Origin: an uncultured Veillonella sp.
Lineage (GTDB): Bacteria > Bacillota > Negativicutes > Veillonellales > Veillonellaceae
Length of the DNA stretch: 64,000 nt
Direction of reading: 5' to 3'
Assembly: GCA_900538355.1 (NCBI GenBank)
Contig: UPXS01000005.1
Coordinates: forward strand, 1-64,000
The notes beneath the pieces are model-generated. The model was not told the DNA's origin, did no database searches, and was given only the letters and a program-made list of their open reading frames with translations. Position numbers and translations under genes: made by a program. The first letter of the stretch is position 1. Each line of letters begins with the position of its first letter. This document shows positions 63,772 through 64,000 of this stretch, piece after piece.

Positions 63772-63800
63772 ACTATAAATAGGCACTTTTTACCATTAAA
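63772..63800 (-). promoter_or_regulatory. Possible promoter of the lpxI operon
   Basis: TTTAAT (63795-63800) and TATAGT (63772-63777) are 17 bases apart on the minus strand. The -35 box is weak, so confidence is low. Confidence 0.35.
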
Positions 63801-63973
63801 ACACCATGTTTTATGCCTATTTCTTCAACATTTTAGTAGAATTTTTTCATTCCTCTTTTTACGTCTTATGAACGTAAAAAAACTTCAAATATTTTATCAA
63901 AATATTTTATATTTATGACCTAATGTTATAAATTTCACATCCCATTAAAAGCATGATATTTATAAAGTACATA

Positions 63974-64000
63974 AAAAGACCTCGTACTTAGTACGAGGTC
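63974..64000 (-). terminator. Terminator of the gene beyond the right edge
   Basis: A 10-bp stem (GACCTCGTAC with its partner) with a 3-base loop is followed by TTTTTATG on the minus strand. It shows that the lpxI operon is separated from whatever lies to its right. Confidence 0.8.

Larger units (their letters stand above)
63669..64000. other. Gap upstream of lpxI
   Basis: These 332 AT-rich bases hold no gene. They contain a weak promoter candidate (63772-63800), a 9-bp inverted repeat with a 28-base spacer (63777-63785 with 63814-63822), and a terminator at the right edge. Confidence 0.6.

Noticed and set aside
1..64000. tRNA genes, CRISPR arrays, prophage, transposases or att sites
   Set aside because: None was seen in the intergenic stretches; all sizeable frames are accounted for by chromosomal genes.

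Overview
The window is a chromosomal piece of a diderm Firmicute of the class Negativicutes, most likely a Veillonella species (inference). It combines a Firmicutes gene order (ylxM-ffh-rpsP-khpA-ylqD-rimM-trmD, rapZ-yvcK-whiA, a PyrR-type pyr leader) with a full set of outer-membrane genes (kds, lpx, lpt, msbA, waaA) and two OmpM-type porins that carry an SLH domain. All but three of the larger genes lie on the minus strand. No tRNA, CRISPR array, prophage or insertion sequence was found.

Left edge (1-16 kb): the first 280 bases look like the leader and tandem promoters of an rRNA operon whose 16S gene would start just outside the left edge. Then come an MFS transporter and a long housekeeping run transcribed right to left: ruvC-ruvA-ruvB, a SpoIID/LytB-domain protein, queA-tgt (queuosine), yajC, a 5-formyl-THF cyclo-ligase and secD-secF. 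Upstream of that lie yebC with a SPOUT RNA methylase, and a four-gene cassette (DUF4178, DUF350, a YgiB-like protein, and a glutathionylspermidine-synthase-like ATP-grasp ligase). The cassette resembles the poorly understood yjfLMC/ygiBC systems and is the best candidate here for undescribed biology.

Middle (16-43 kb): the SRP/S16/tRNA-modification operon; an RclA-like flavin disulfide reductase, an orphan ECF S component and a CopA copper ATPase; YigZ, a small unknown protein and a LysR regulator; then pyrB-pyrC-carA-carB-pyrK-pyrD behind a strong promoter, a PyrR-binding loop and an attenuator terminator. Next is the set HAD phosphatase-rapZ-yvcK-whiA, closed by a 1095-residue exported protein with about 565 residues of Glu/Lys/Arg/Ala-rich helix.

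Right side (43-64 kb): two tandem ompM genes, each with its own promoter and a shared 20-base element in its 5' leader; lepB, a YitT-family protein and a YqgF/RuvC-fold protein; then a compact LPS operon read from lpxI to a DUF3084 protein (lpxI-lpxB-msbA-waaA-lpxK-kdsB-kdsA-kdsD-kdsC-lpxL-like-lptC-lptA-lptB-lptF/G-DUF3084). It encodes Kdo synthesis and activation, late lipid A steps, flipping by MsbA and transport of LPS across the periplasm. Early steps (lpxA, lpxC, lpxD) and lptD are not in the window.

Product names rest on recognising motifs, length and gene order by eye; no database search was possible. Promoters and terminators were found by reading for -35/-10 boxes and hairpin plus T-run.
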